From: Clostridia bacterium
GTDB lineage: Bacteria > Bacillota > Clostridia > Oscillospirales > Acutalibacteraceae
Reading direction: 5' to 3'
Length of the DNA stretch: 64,000 bases
NCBI GenBank assembly: GCA_017395425.1
Contig: JAFPUM010000002.1
Location: 62,001 to 126,000 of the forward strand
The position numbers were made by a program, and so were the translations under genes. The notes below the pieces were generated by a model. It was not told where the DNA came from. It ran no database searches and saw only the letters and a program-made list of their open reading frames with translations. Below, piece after piece: positions 9,724-18,713 of the stretch. How positions within the stretch are numbered: position 1 is the first letter of the stretch; every line of letters starts with the position of its first letter.

Positions 9724-11609
9724 TGAACCATACCGTCCTTATTGTCAAAATATGCCGCCAGCGTGCGGCGCATACCCTCCGTATCCAGCCCCAGACGGGC
9801 AAGAGACGAAGCGACCGGCGCGTGAGGAATAAAGGTATCCTCCACCGCCACAATCCGGAACTGACCGATCCAGCCCTGCGCTTCCAGTTCGCTGCACAGA
9901 TATTCCCCGATGCCCCCGCGCCGCACGCCTTCCTCGAAGAAGACAATACGGGAATACTGCGACGCAAAGCGCACAGCGTCCTCGGCCAGCGGCTTGACCC
10001 TGCCCAGTTTCAGCAGAGAAACCGGCTGACCCCATCCGTTCAGACCTTCCGCCGCTTCGCAAAGATTGCTGAACGTGCGCCCGTAGGTCACGGCAAGCAG
10101 ATCGGCTCCCTCCCGCGGAAAGGTATCGTAATCATTTCCCGCCGCGGTAAATCCTGCCGGTTTGTACTTCTCGCCGCCGCGCGGATAGCGGATCGCCGTC
10201 ACGCCGGGATAGTCGTAGAGACATTTTTGCAGCATGGGCTTCATCTCATCGAAATACGCCGGACAATAGATTTTCACATGGGGAATCGTAGAGAGCATCG
10301 CCGTGTCAAACAAGCCCTGATGGGTTTCACCGTCCTCCCCTACAATGCCCGCACGATCCACTGCCAGCGTCACGTTGAGATTCTGAATCGCCACATCGTG
10401 GATCACCTGATCATACGCGCGCTGCAAAAAACTGGAATAGACCGCAAAAACCGGTTTCATGCCATTTGCCGCCATGCCCGCGCAGAACGTCACCGCGTGC
10501 TGCTCGGCAATTCCCACATCAAAAAAGCGCCGCCGGTACTGCGAAGCAAAATCCGTCAGCCCGGTTCCCGACTTCATCGCGGCTGTGACGGCGCAAACGG
10601 TGGGGTCACTCTCGGCAAATTCACAAAGGCTTTGGGCAAACACATCCGAAAATGTGGTGCTGCCGTGTTTCGGCTCGCCCGAATCCACATCAAATCCCGA
10701 AATACCGTGAAAGATTTTGGGCTTCAGCTCCGCCGGTTCATACCCCTTGCCCTTGACCGTGCAGACATGTATCAGCACCGGTCTGTCAACCATCGAACGC
10801 GCCACGTTGAGCGTCCGTTCCAGCACCTTCTCGTTGTGCCCGTCCACCGGACCTATGTAGAGAAAGCCCATATCTTCAAAAATGGTACCCCGCCGGTGCA
10901 GAATCGCGCCCTTGAGTGCTTTTTTGGAACGGAAGAGAATATTGTTGATATGACTTCCTACCAGCGGTACACTGCGAAGCGCTCTCGAGAGCTTCGTCTT
11001 AAAGCGGATATAGCGGTTTTTGGTGCGAATCGCCGTCAGATACCGCGCCATCGAACCCACGTTTTTGGAGATGGACATCTTGTTATCATTGAGAATGACA
11101 ATCAGCCGCCCATGGGAACGTCCCGCGTTGTTCAGACCCTCATATGCCATACCGCCCGTCAAAGCGCCGTCACCGATCACCGCAATCACAAATCCGTCGT
11201 CGCCGCTGAGTTTCTTGGCGGCTGCCAGACCGCAGGCTGCGGAAATCGACGTACTGCTGTGACCGGCAATCATGGGGTCGTGTTCGCTCTCGCTCGGCTT
11301 GGGAAATCCCGACAGTCCCCCTTCAGTGCGCAAAGTGTCAAACTGCGTCCGCCGTCCGGTCAACAGCTTGTGCGTATAGCACTGGTGTCCAACATCAAAC
11401 ATAATCTGATCGTGCGGCGAATGAAACACACGGTGAAGTGCCACCGTCAATTCCACCACGCCCAGATTGGAGGCAAGATGTCCTCCGTTGAGCGCAACGG
11501 TTTCGATCAGCCGTTCCCGGATTTCGTCGCAGAGCGTATTGATCTCCGCCTGACTGTATCCCTTGATATCGTCAGGGGAATTGATTTTATCCAGCAATGA
11601 ATCAGCCAT
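9720..11609 (-). CDS. dxs: 1-deoxy-D-xylulose-5-phosphate synthase
   Basis: First enzyme of the non-mevalonate isoprenoid pathway; condenses pyruvate and glyceraldehyde 3-phosphate with thiamine diphosphate. The 629 residues carry the HLASNLGVVELT entry loop, the thiamine diphosphate motif GDGALTGGMAYEGLNNAG, the transketolase-type DRAGIVGEDGETHQG motif and a C-terminal transketolase domain. The ATG at 11609 (MADSLLDKI) has GAGAGGA nine bases upstream; a longer in-frame start at 11639 would overlap the preceding gene. ispA two genes upstream uses the same pathway's products, giving this operon an isoprenoid theme. Confidence 0.97.
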   Translation of the reverse strand: MADSLLDKINSPDDIKGYSQAEINTLCDEIRERLIETVALNGGHLASNLGVVELTVALHRVFHSPHDQIMFDVGHQCYTHKLLTGRRTQFDTLRTEGGLSGFPKPSESEHDPMIAGHSSTSISAACGLAAAKKLSGDDGFVIAVIGDGALTGGMAYEGLNNAGRSHGRLIVILNDNKMSISKNVGSMARYLTAIRTKNRYIRFKTKLSRALRSVPLVGSHINNILFRSKKALKGAILHRRGTIFEDMGFLYIGPVDGHNEKVLERTLNVARSMVDRPVLIHVCTVKGKGYEPAELKPKIFHGISGFDVDSGEPKHGSTTFSDVFAQSLCEFAESDPTVCAVTAAMKSGTGLTDFASQYRRRFFDVGIAEQHAVTFCAGMAANGMKPVFAVYSSFLQRAYDQVIHDVAIQNLNVTLAVDRAGIVGEDGETHQGLFDTAMLSTIPHVKIYCPAYFDEMKPMLQKCLYDYPGVTAIRYPRGGEKYKPAGFTAAGNDYDTFPREGADLLAVTYGRTFSNLCEAAEGLNGWGQPVSLLKLGRVKPLAEDAVRFASQYSRIVFFEEGVRRGGIGEYLCSELEAQGWIGQFRIVAVEDTFIPHAPVASSLARLGLDTEGMRRTLAAYFDNKDGMVH

Positions 11610-11622
11610 TCCGTCAATCCTC

Positions 11623-12102
11623 TCATCCCATCGGAACAATCAGCGGAACCAGAATGCCCACAAACACGCCGCCCACTACTTCCAGCGGGGTATGACCGAG
11701 CATTTCCTTGAGTTCCTTGAAATCCGGATCCTCTTCTTCCTCTTCGGCTTCGTCCATGCGTTTTTCCTCGGAGGACTGCTTAAGCATCTGATTGATGATT
11801 TTCGCGTGTTCGCCCGCCTCATGACGGACGCCCATGGCGTCATAAATGGTGACTGCCGCAATAACCACCGCAATGGCGAAAAAGGTGGACCCCACCCCTT
11901 CAAACCGCGCCGCCGAAATCATCAGAGCGGTCACTGTGGCGGAATGGGCGCTGGGCATACCGCCCGCGCCTGCCAGACGCTCGAATTTCAGTTCTTTGCT
12001 GGTGAGATAATTAATGAGAAATTTCAGAAACTGCGCGGTTGCCCACGATGACATAGAGGCAACCATCACATAATTGTGAAATAGTTCGCTGAAAACGCTC
12101 AC
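11623..12102 (-). CDS. YuiD-like divergent PAP2 family membrane protein (DUF212)
   Basis: Small integral membrane protein of 159 residues, of unknown substrate. It has the DUF212 signature AGGMPSAHSATVTAL, related to the PAP2 phosphatase motif, and IYDAMGVRHEAGEHA. Three to four hydrophobic segments are visible, one of them a C-terminal VGGVFVGILVPLIV. An acidic insert (EEEEEDPDFKE) lies before the last segment. The start is GTG, with GGGAGG seven bases upstream. It lies between ispA and dxs, so an isoprenoid-diphosphate phosphatase role is conceivable, but that is inference from context only. Confidence 0.88.
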   Translation of the reverse strand: MSVFSELFHNYVMVASMSSWATAQFLKFLINYLTSKELKFERLAGAGGMPSAHSATVTALMISAARFEGVGSTFFAIAVVIAAVTIYDAMGVRHEAGEHAKIINQMLKQSSEEKRMDEAEEEEEDPDFKELKEMLGHTPLEVVGGVFVGILVPLIVPMG

Positions 12103-12116
12103 GTCAAGCCCTCCCG

Positions 12117-13022
12117 TCAGTTGATTCTGCCTGCCAGCATCTTGGCAAACGCCACAAAAAATTCGCCCTGACTGCCCAGCGGCGCCACTGCCTCTACCGC
12201 CAGCGCGGTGTAACGAGCCGCTTCGGCGCGCGCCTTATCCAGTCCCAGCAGGGATACATACGTAAACTTGTTATTCTCCACATCACTCTGTACCGGTTTG
12301 CCAAGCGTCATTGCGTCACCGGCGACATCGAGAATGTCATCTGTGATCTGAAAAGCAATGCCAATATTTTCGGCATAGGTTTCCGCCACGTTCATCAGTG
12401 AATCGTCGCCGCCCGCGACAATTACTCCCATCAGGCACGCAGCCTTGATAATCGCGCCGGTTTTTCCCGCGTCCATCCGGCGAAGCGTCTCGATATCCAC
12501 CTGCTTGCCTTCATTCTGAAGGTCGATCACCTGACCGCCTACCATGCCTGCTGCACCGCAGGAATGTGCCAGCACCTGCGCCGCCTTCACGGTTCTGTCG
12601 GAAGAGACGGTATCGTTTTGAAGCATCACGTCAAACGCCAGCGCCTGCAGCGCGTCCCCTGCCTGCAGCGCGACATCCTCGCCGAAGCGCACATGGCATG
12701 ACGCTTTTCCCCGCCGCATTTCGTCATCGTCCATGCAGGGTAAATCATCATGCACCAGTGAATAGCTGTGAATCATCTCAACCGCACAGGCAAACGGCAT
12801 GGCACTCTCCGGATCACCACCCGCCGCACGGCAGAATTCCAGCGTGAGCAGCGGACGAATCCGCTTACCCGCATCCAGCAGACTGTACCGCATCGCGTTC
12901 ATCAATTCAGGGTGCAGTGCGCCGCACCGCGCCGTATATTCATCCAACCCCGCCTCGATTTTGGGCAGCCAGTACTCCTGTGCGTCCTTGACGGGATTCT
13001 TTATCAGCCTCTTAATCTCCAT
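12117..13022 (-). CDS. ispA: Polyprenyl synthetase (farnesyl diphosphate synthase type)
   Basis: Condenses isopentenyl diphosphate with allylic diphosphates to form short-chain prenyl diphosphates. The 301-residue protein has both aspartate-rich motifs: the first in LVHDDLPCMDDDEMRRG and the second in QITDDILDVAGD, with the usual GKRIRPLL and GKTGA segments. The ATG at 13022 is preferred because AGGTGG lies 8 bases before it; a GTG at 13034 in the same frame would add four residues. It follows xseB by 48 bases. The xseA-xseB-ispA-dxs order is conserved in Firmicutes. Product chain length cannot be decided from sequence alone. Confidence 0.94.
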   Translation of the reverse strand: MEIKRLIKNPVKDAQEYWLPKIEAGLDEYTARCGALHPELMNAMRYSLLDAGKRIRPLLTLEFCRAAGGDPESAMPFACAVEMIHSYSLVHDDLPCMDDDEMRRGKASCHVRFGEDVALQAGDALQALAFDVMLQNDTVSSDRTVKAAQVLAHSCGAAGMVGGQVIDLQNEGKQVDIETLRRMDAGKTGAIIKAACLMGVIVAGGDDSLMNVAETYAENIGIAFQITDDILDVAGDAMTLGKPVQSDVENNKFTYVSLLGLDKARAEAARYTALAVEAVAPLGSQGEFFVAFAKMLAGRIN

Positions 13023-13070
13023 GAATGCTTCCACCTTTTTTCTGTTTGTTTTATTCTGTCGTGCGGAACG

Positions 13071-13286
13071 TTATTCGCTTTGCAAACCGGCAGTGGACTG
13101 CGCCGCGTGTACCGCTACTTCCTGCCGCGCATTCGCCAGCTGCTCGGTACACCATGCAGCCAGACCCGCACCTTCTTTGTATAACGCCAGCGACTGCGCC
13201 AGTTCCGCCTCGCCGTCCTCCAGCAGACCGGCGATTTCCTCCAGCCGCTTCATTGCTTCTTCAAAGCTCTTGGGAGCATTTTCCAT
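13071..13286 (-). CDS. xseB: Exodeoxyribonuclease VII small subunit
   Basis: Short helical protein (71 residues) that binds several-fold to XseA to form exonuclease VII. The conserved SFEEAMKRLEEIAGLLEDGE and LALYKEG segments are present. Its start lies 26 bases inside the xseA reading frame, the usual coupled arrangement. The C-terminal tail after the helical core is slightly longer than average and not conserved. Confidence 0.96.
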   Translation of the reverse strand: MENAPKSFEEAMKRLEEIAGLLEDGEAELAQSLALYKEGAGLAAWCTEQLANARQEVAVHAAQSTAGLQSE

Positions 13287-14493
13287 TTTCCTTCACGCCC
13301 TCTCTTGTGATACGGTTTACGGTACAATCGGCAGTACCGTCCGCCAGCCGCAGTGATATCACGTCGCCTTCCCCCATTTCGGTCACGGAACGCACCGGCA
13401 CGTTCTGCCGGTATGCCACCGCGTAGCCGCGCCCCAGCACCGCCAGCGGATTGAGTGCCGCCAGCCGAGACGCCGTTTCGCGCAGACGCGTATCGCAGTC
13501 CGAAATTGTCTGGTTCATCGCGGTATTCATGCGCGTGACCAGTTCATCGAGCTGCCGCGCCTTATTTTCGGTAAACACCATAGGATGACGCATGGCGGGC
13601 AGATTTTTGACCGCTGCCAGACGCGCCTCATTAAGCTGAATTTTGCGCGTCAGCGCCGCGTAACTCTTGGCTTCAAAATGCCGGAGATAATTTCTCACGC
13701 CCGCACTGTCCGGCACCGCCAGTTCCGCTGCCGCGGAAGGCGTGGGCGCGCGCATATCCGCCACAAAATCGCACAGGGTGAAGTCGGTTTCATGTCCCAC
13801 CGCCGAAATAATCGGAAGGCGGGAGCGAATCACGGCTCTCACTACCTCGCGGCTGTTGAACGCCCATAAATCCTCAATCGAACCGCCGCCCCGTCCGAGA
13901 ATGATGACGTCGCACAGTCCCTCACGGTTGACCGCTTCCACGGCTGCCGCCAGTTCGGCGGGCGCCGCCTCACCCTGCACGGATGAGGGGTACAGCTCCA
14001 CCTTCGCCAGCGGAAATCTCCGTCCGAGAACCGTCACGATATCTCTCACTGCCGCACCGGTCGGCGAAGTAATCACGCCGATACGACGCGGAAACGGCGG
14101 CAGCGGTTTCTTGCGCGAAGGATCAAAATAGCCCTTCTGTTCCAGTTCCCGCCGCATTTTTTCGTATTGTTCATATAAGGCGCCCACGCCGTCCGGCTCC
14201 ATCGCGCTCACGATGATCTGATACTGCCCCGACGGTTCGTAGACGGATATGCGTCCCTTGACCAGTACCCGCATACCGTTTTCCGGCATAAACCGCAGCG
14301 AACGGTTTGCCCATTTGAACATCGCCGCCGAAATGGCAGCGCCCGCGTCCTTGACCGAAAAATAATAATGACCGGAACTGTGTCGCTTGAAATTGGAAAT
14401 TTCCCCTGTCACCGTGATATCGCTGAGCAAAGTGTCACGGTCCATCAGGGATTTGATGTAATGATTGACCTGACTGACTGAAAGTACTTCCAA
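13261..14493 (-). CDS. xseA: Exodeoxyribonuclease VII large subunit
   Basis: Catalytic subunit of exonuclease VII, degrading single-stranded DNA. The 410 residues begin with an OB-fold (VTGEISNFKRHSSGHYYFSV, about residues 28-100), followed by the catalytic domain with GVITSPTGAAVRDI, ILGRGGGSIEDLWAFN and SAVGHETDFTLCD, then a helical region that binds XseB. The start is TTG at 14493: no ATG is in frame nearby, MEVLSVSQVNHYIKSL is the family's standard N-terminus, and AGGGTG lies upstream. Confidence 0.97.
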   Translation of the reverse strand: MEVLSVSQVNHYIKSLMDRDTLLSDITVTGEISNFKRHSSGHYYFSVKDAGAAISAAMFKWANRSLRFMPENGMRVLVKGRISVYEPSGQYQIIVSAMEPDGVGALYEQYEKMRRELEQKGYFDPSRKKPLPPFPRRIGVITSPTGAAVRDIVTVLGRRFPLAKVELYPSSVQGEAAPAELAAAVEAVNREGLCDVIILGRGGGSIEDLWAFNSREVVRAVIRSRLPIISAVGHETDFTLCDFVADMRAPTPSAAAELAVPDSAGVRNYLRHFEAKSYAALTRKIQLNEARLAAVKNLPAMRHPMVFTENKARQLDELVTRMNTAMNQTISDCDTRLRETASRLAALNPLAVLGRGYAVAYRQNVPVRSVTEMGEGDVISLRLADGTADCTVNRITREGVKENGKCSQEL

Positions 14494-14523
14494 TGGTGCA
14501 TCACCCTGTTATTGTGATAGGTT

Positions 14524-15465
14524 TTAATCCGCCAGCGCCGCCAGAATCGCCACACCCGCGGCATTGTCACAGGAAAATGCCGGCACCGCAAAGGATGCGT
14601 CTGAAAAGCGCTCCCGAAGGCACGCCTGCATCATGCCGTTGGACATCACACCGCCCGCATACAGCAGCGGCAGATTCCCATGGGTATTGCGCAGCGCGTC
14701 GGTCATGCCAATGATCGCGTTCATCACAGCTGTCAGGCAGTATTTCGCGATTTTTTCTTTTGGCTGACCCTCATCCCACATCTTCCTGCATTGATTTTCC
14801 ACGCCGGAAAGCGACACATCCGCACCCCGCATAGCGGGTTTGTAGCGGATCGGCTCCTGCCACTCCCGCGCCAGCGCTTCCAGATGTATGCCGCCCGGAA
14901 AGGGCAGTCCCAGCATAACCGCCGTGCGGTCAATCGCCTGTCCCGCCTTGAGATCCAGCGATGAGGCGAGCAGCTGTGTCCGCAGGCGCGCGCCGTCACC
15001 CTCCGCCAGCACCGCTTCCGTGGTGCCGCCCGATACATGAAACGCGATGAACCGGCTCTCCATCAGATCGAGCCGTCCCGCCGAATAGAGTGCCGCGGCA
15101 ATATGTCCTTCCTGATGGGAAAACTCCCGTACCGGGATTCCCGTTACGCTTCCGAGAATATGTGCCGTACCGCTGCCCACCGTGAAACAGGGCATATAGG
15201 AACCTTCCGCCCGACGGGGCTGTGTGGAAACACCGATAGCGGTCACTCCCGTCAACGCCTGATCAGCGCACGATTGGCGCAGCGCCTCGATCACCTGCGG
15301 AAGCTGCCGGGTATGATGAAATACCGCGTCACTCTGCCGTACACCCCTCTCGCCCGATTTGACAGGAAGCAGCATTTTTTCCTGCGTGACCACACCGCTT
15401 ACGCTGTCATAAACCGCCGCCGACGTGGTGTAATTGCTGGTATCAATTCCCAGATAAAGGCTCAT
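14524..15465 (-). CDS. TsaD/Kae1-like (peptidase M22 fold) protein
   Basis: An ASKHA-fold protein of 313 residues related to TsaD, the tRNA threonylcarbamoyladenosine enzyme. The N-terminal GIDTSNYTTSAA loop is conserved. The metal site of TsaD normally reads HxxxH; here the equivalent is EFSHQEGHIAAA, with the histidines retained. AFHVSGGTTEAV is the phosphate loop. YAGGVMSNG lies near the C-terminus. It is shorter and more divergent than genuine TsaD, and in Clostridia it occurs as a second copy beside nusB and xseA. It overlaps the nusB stop by four bases (ATGA). Its molecular role is not established by the sequence. Confidence 0.8.
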   Translation of the reverse strand: MSLYLGIDTSNYTTSAAVYDSVSGVVTQEKMLLPVKSGERGVRQSDAVFHHTRQLPQVIEALRQSCADQALTGVTAIGVSTQPRRAEGSYMPCFTVGSGTAHILGSVTGIPVREFSHQEGHIAAALYSAGRLDLMESRFIAFHVSGGTTEAVLAEGDGARLRTQLLASSLDLKAGQAIDRTAVMLGLPFPGGIHLEALAREWQEPIRYKPAMRGADVSLSGVENQCRKMWDEGQPKEKIAKYCLTAVMNAIIGMTDALRNTHGNLPLLYAGGVMSNGMMQACLRERFSDASFAVPAFSCDNAAGVAILAALAD

Positions 15466-15926
15466 TCGGCACTGTCTCCATCCTTTGCGGCTTGTTTCTC
15501 CACGGGTACAATCTCACCGGATTCGTAGGCTTTCATAAAACCGCCCAGCACGCCGTGAACAAAGCTCGCCTCGTCCTGACCCGAGAATTTTTTGGTCAGT
15601 TCAATGGCTTCATTGATGGAAATCCGCGCGTCCAATTCCTTGACATACAGTATTTCATAAATCGCCAGACGCAGCGCCGCCAGCACAACGCGTGACAGTC
15701 GGCGGAAATTTCTCCCGCGGCTGAAACGGGCAATATAGCCGTCCAACTCTTCCCGGCGGTCATACACTTCCTCCGCTGTATGACGCGCATATGCACTCGC
15801 TTCAAAATCCCGTGCGGCACCGGCGAGCTGAATGATGCTCTCCACACTCATATCAGTGAAAGACATTTCAAAAATAAGTTCAAAAGCCTGCTGTCTTGCT
15901 TCCCGTCTTGATATACGTCCTGACAT
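15462..15926 (-). CDS. nusB: Transcription antitermination factor NusB
   Basis: RNA-binding helical protein of the rRNA antitermination complex, partner of ribosomal protein S10. The 154 residues start with the typical SRREARQQAFELIFEMSF segment and include LRLAIYEILYV and ISINEAIELTKKFSG near the C-terminus, the two best conserved family stretches. The ATG at 15926 and an in-frame GTG at 15932 are both possible after the AAGGA site; the difference is two residues. It is the first gene of the operon that reaches nadE. Confidence 0.95.
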   Translation of the reverse strand: MSGRISRREARQQAFELIFEMSFTDMSVESIIQLAGAARDFEASAYARHTAEEVYDRREELDGYIARFSRGRNFRRLSRVVLAALRLAIYEILYVKELDARISINEAIELTKKFSGQDEASFVHGVLGGFMKAYESGEIVPVEKQAAKDGDSAE

Positions 15927-15992
15927 CGTCACAAATCCTTCCCGGGCGCTTGCGCCCCTGCTGTTTCACAGCTTTCCGATGGTAATGACATC

Positions 15993-16022
15993 ATTATACC
16001 ACAACGTCTCCCCTATTAACAA
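15993..16022 (-). promoter_or_regulatory. Probable SigA promoter of the nusB-nadE operon
   Basis: On the minus strand TTGTTA (16017-16022) and a perfect TATAAT (15993-15998) are separated by 18 bases. A start site near 15986 would leave a leader of about 60 bases before nusB. This is the only good promoter seen upstream of the twelve-gene leftward run. Confidence 0.6.
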
Positions 16023-16112
16023 CTATTTTATGAGGAATTTAGAAAAAATTCTCGCGAAAGATTTTAGCTTTTTCGCTGTCTGCTTCTTTTTGCCCCTCAC
16101 GGCAAAATTTCC

Positions 16113-16141
16113 TTGACATTCATGGGGAATTTTCTTATAAT
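16113..16141 (+). promoter_or_regulatory. Full-consensus SigA promoter
   Basis: TTGACA (16113-16118) and TATAAT (16136-16141) are separated by exactly 17 bases. It points at the small membrane protein gene at 16189, giving a leader of about 40 bases. Confidence 0.85.
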
Positions 16142-16188
16142 AACTGTATTATCGTGTTAATATCCGGAACAAAGAGGAGCTGTGTTTT

Positions 16189-16557
16189 ATGATAACCGCC
16201 TGTGTTGCTATCATCATTATGGTTTTCATTTCATCATTTATGTGCATTCGCCGCGGTCATAACAAACTCGGATACAGCATTCTGCCCGTCGCGATGGTAC
16301 CCTTTGGTCATCTGATCGGCGGACGGCTGCTCCTGCTGCTGCGTACAAAATCCATTGTACCGGAGATGGCTGCCATGTCCATCGTCACCGCCGTAGATGT
16401 AGCCGCGCTGGTAGCGGGTTCCGCGATTATCATCGCCTTCTCTCAGTCTTTCTTTCATCGCACCAAAACCCGCGGTATTTATTGCACCGTCATAATTGCC
16501 TTTACCGCAATTCTCACTCTGGTACTGCTGTTGAATTATTACGGCGAAATTCTGTAA
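16189..16557 (+). CDS. Small integral membrane protein, unknown function
   Basis: A 122-residue protein I do not recognise. It is almost entirely hydrophobic, with four likely membrane segments: about residues 2-19, 27-52, 62-86 and 98-117. Short basic loops (RRGHNK, HRTKTRG) separate them, suggesting inside-facing turns. AGGAG lies ten bases before the ATG. It has its own full-consensus promoter and its own terminator, so it is a monocistronic, probably well-transcribed gene between two leftward operons. No catalytic motif is visible. Confidence 0.7.
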   Translation: MITACVAIIIMVFISSFMCIRRGHNKLGYSILPVAMVPFGHLIGGRLLLLLRTKSIVPEMAAMSIVTAVDVAALVAGSAIIIAFSQSFFHRTKTRGIYCTVIIAFTAILTLVLLLNYYGEIL

Positions 16558-16577
16558 TTCCGGTTCCGCTCACACAA

Positions 16578-16632
16578 AACAGCCACTGTTGTTTCACGCA
16601 TTTGTGAAATGACAGTGGCTGTTGTTTTTTTA
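16578..16632. terminator. Terminator shared by the membrane protein gene and metG
   Basis: AACAGCCACTGT pairs with ACAGTGGCTGTT, with an inner TTTCAC/GTGAAA stem, between about 16578 and 16622. Seven T residues follow on the plus strand. On the minus strand the stem lies just after the metG stop and is followed by a weaker T-containing stretch (GTTTTGTGTG). Confidence 0.88.
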
Positions 16633-16645
16633 TCGGAGATAAAAT

Positions 16646-18643
16646 TTATCGCAGTTTCGCTCCGGGATGAATGCTTTCATCCACCGTGATGAGCTTCACA
16701 CTTTCATTGCCCTCGGCATCGGTACCGTTGTCCGCCGACAGAATCATGCCGTTGCTTTCCACGCCGCACAGCTTGACCGGCTTGAGATTGGCGACGAACA
16801 CAATGCTCTTGCCTACCAGCTCGTCAGGCTGATACCACTTGGCAATGCCGCTGACAATCGTCCGGGGCTGACCGCTGCCGTCATCCAGCGTGAATTTGAG
16901 CAGCTTCTTGGAGCGCTTGACCGCTTCGCACGCCAGCACCTTTCCCACACGCAGATCGGCTTTGAAGAAATCGTCAATTTCGATCTCCTCGCCGATAGGC
17001 GCGGGCGCAAATGCCGGCGCCTTTGCCTCTTCGACAGAGGATTCCTGCGCCTTTTTCTCACTCTCGGCGGTCAGCGCGTCGAGTGAAGCAATTTCTTTAT
17101 CAATGTCAATGCGCGGGAACAGCGGCGAACCCTTGGTTACGGTCACTGTTTCGGGCAGTACGCCGAATGTGGCTGCCGTATCCCACGCGGTCTGGTCAGG
17201 CGTCAGATTCAGCAGCGCCTGCACCTTGGGCATGGTAGTGGGCATGAACGGCGCCAGCAGAATACTGATGACGCGGATGGATTCCAGCAGATTATACATG
17301 ACGGTGGACAGTCTGCCCTTATTGGCTTCGTCTTTCGCCAGAACCCACGGAGTTGTGACGTCGATATACTTATTCGCGGCGGCAACCACCTTGAAGATTT
17401 CGGTCAGTGCCACCGAGAATTGCAGATTGTCGAGATATTTCTCCACCAGTGCAGGGAGCGCGCGTACCTGATTGACCAGTTCGTCATCCTGCTCCGGAAC
17501 CGGCACAAAGGAACGGGTCATGGTGTCGCCGAAATATTTCTGCACCATCGCCACGCTTCTCGAAACGAGGTTGCCCAGATCGTTGGCGAGGTCAGCGTTG
17601 ATGCGCTTGATCATATTCTCGTTGCTGAAATCACAGTCTCCGCCAAAAGGCATTTCACGGAGAATATGATAACGCACCGCGTCCACGCCGTAACGTTCGC
17701 CGAGAATGAAGGGATCCACCACATTGCCGGTGGATTTGCCCATCTTCTTGCCGCCGAAGTTGATCCAGCCGTGACCGTACACCTTTTTGGGCAGCGGCAG
17801 ATCGAGCGCCATCAGAATGGCAGGCCAGATCAGCGAATGGAAACGCACAATCTCTTTTGCCATGACATGCACATCTGCCGGCCAGTATTTGTCAAAATCG
17901 TTGTACTTGTCGTTAAGATATCCCAGTGCGGTGATGTAGTTGGACAGTGCGTCCACCCATACATACACCACGTGACCTTCGTCAAAGTCTACCGGCACAC
18001 CCCACTGGAAGCTGGTGCGGGAGACGCAAAGGTCGTCCAGACCGGGACGGATAAAGTTATTGACCATTTCGTTGACGCGGGTCTGGGGCTGAAGGAAATC
18101 GGTCTCGGTCAGCAGCTTTTCCAGACGCTCGGAAAAATCCGAAATGCGGAAGAAATAAGCTTCTTCCGAGGCATCGGTAACGTCACGACCGCAGTCGGGA
18201 CATTTGCCGTCCTTGAGCTGAGTCTCGGTCCAGAAGCTCTCGCAGGGCTTGCAGTACTTACCCTTGTATTCGCCCTTATAGATATAGCCGCGTTTGTGAA
18301 GTTCCTTGAAAATCTTCTGCACCGACGCGACATGATAATCGTCGGTCGTGCGGATAAACCGGTCATAGGAAATCCCCATGAACTCCCACAGCTTCTTGAA
18401 ATTGGCGACAATGCCGTCCACATAGGCCTGCGGGGTCAGTCCCGCTTCTTTGGCTTTGTCCTCAATTTTCTGACCGTGTTCGTCGGTACCGGTCAGGAAC
18501 ATCACATCATAGCCCTTGGCGCGCTTGTAACGCGCCAGCGTGTCGCACGCTACGGTGGTGTAGCAGTGACCGATGTGGGGATTGCCCGACGGGTAATAAA
18601 TGGGGGTCGTAATATAGAATTTCTCTTTCTTTATTTCAGCCAT
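16646..18643 (-). CDS. metG: Methionine--tRNA ligase
   Basis: Charges tRNA-Met. The 665-residue protein has the class I HIGH motif in GNPHIGHCYTT (residues 23-26), a zinc-knuckle region with CKPCESFW and CPDCG, and the KMSKS loop in the variant form KMGKSTGNVVDP. After an anticodon-binding helical domain comes a C-terminal EMAP-II-like tRNA-binding OB fold (DFFKADLRVGKVLACE onward), used for dimerisation. The ATG at 18643 is chosen because AAGGAAG lies 7 bases upstream; a longer in-frame start lacks a site and does not resemble the family. It follows a small unknown gene by 70 bases, likely on one transcript. Confidence 0.97.
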   Translation of the reverse strand: MAEIKKEKFYITTPIYYPSGNPHIGHCYTTVACDTLARYKRAKGYDVMFLTGTDEHGQKIEDKAKEAGLTPQAYVDGIVANFKKLWEFMGISYDRFIRTTDDYHVASVQKIFKELHKRGYIYKGEYKGKYCKPCESFWTETQLKDGKCPDCGRDVTDASEEAYFFRISDFSERLEKLLTETDFLQPQTRVNEMVNNFIRPGLDDLCVSRTSFQWGVPVDFDEGHVVYVWVDALSNYITALGYLNDKYNDFDKYWPADVHVMAKEIVRFHSLIWPAILMALDLPLPKKVYGHGWINFGGKKMGKSTGNVVDPFILGERYGVDAVRYHILREMPFGGDCDFSNENMIKRINADLANDLGNLVSRSVAMVQKYFGDTMTRSFVPVPEQDDELVNQVRALPALVEKYLDNLQFSVALTEIFKVVAAANKYIDVTTPWVLAKDEANKGRLSTVMYNLLESIRVISILLAPFMPTTMPKVQALLNLTPDQTAWDTAATFGVLPETVTVTKGSPLFPRIDIDKEIASLDALTAESEKKAQESSVEEAKAPAFAPAPIGEEIEIDDFFKADLRVGKVLACEAVKRSKKLLKFTLDDGSGQPRTIVSGIAKWYQPDELVGKSIVFVANLKPVKLCGVESNGMILSADNGTDAEGNESVKLITVDESIHPGAKLR

Positions 18644-18713
18644 CTTATCACTTCCTTGACGCCGTGAATCAAACATCATCCCGGCTTCAAACATTTATAT
18701 CTGCCAAACGGCA

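Noticed and set aside
9723..11600. A 625-codon open frame opposite dxs
   Set aside because: It is the antisense shadow of dxs; its protein sequence is low-complexity His/Arg/Gln and has no family features.
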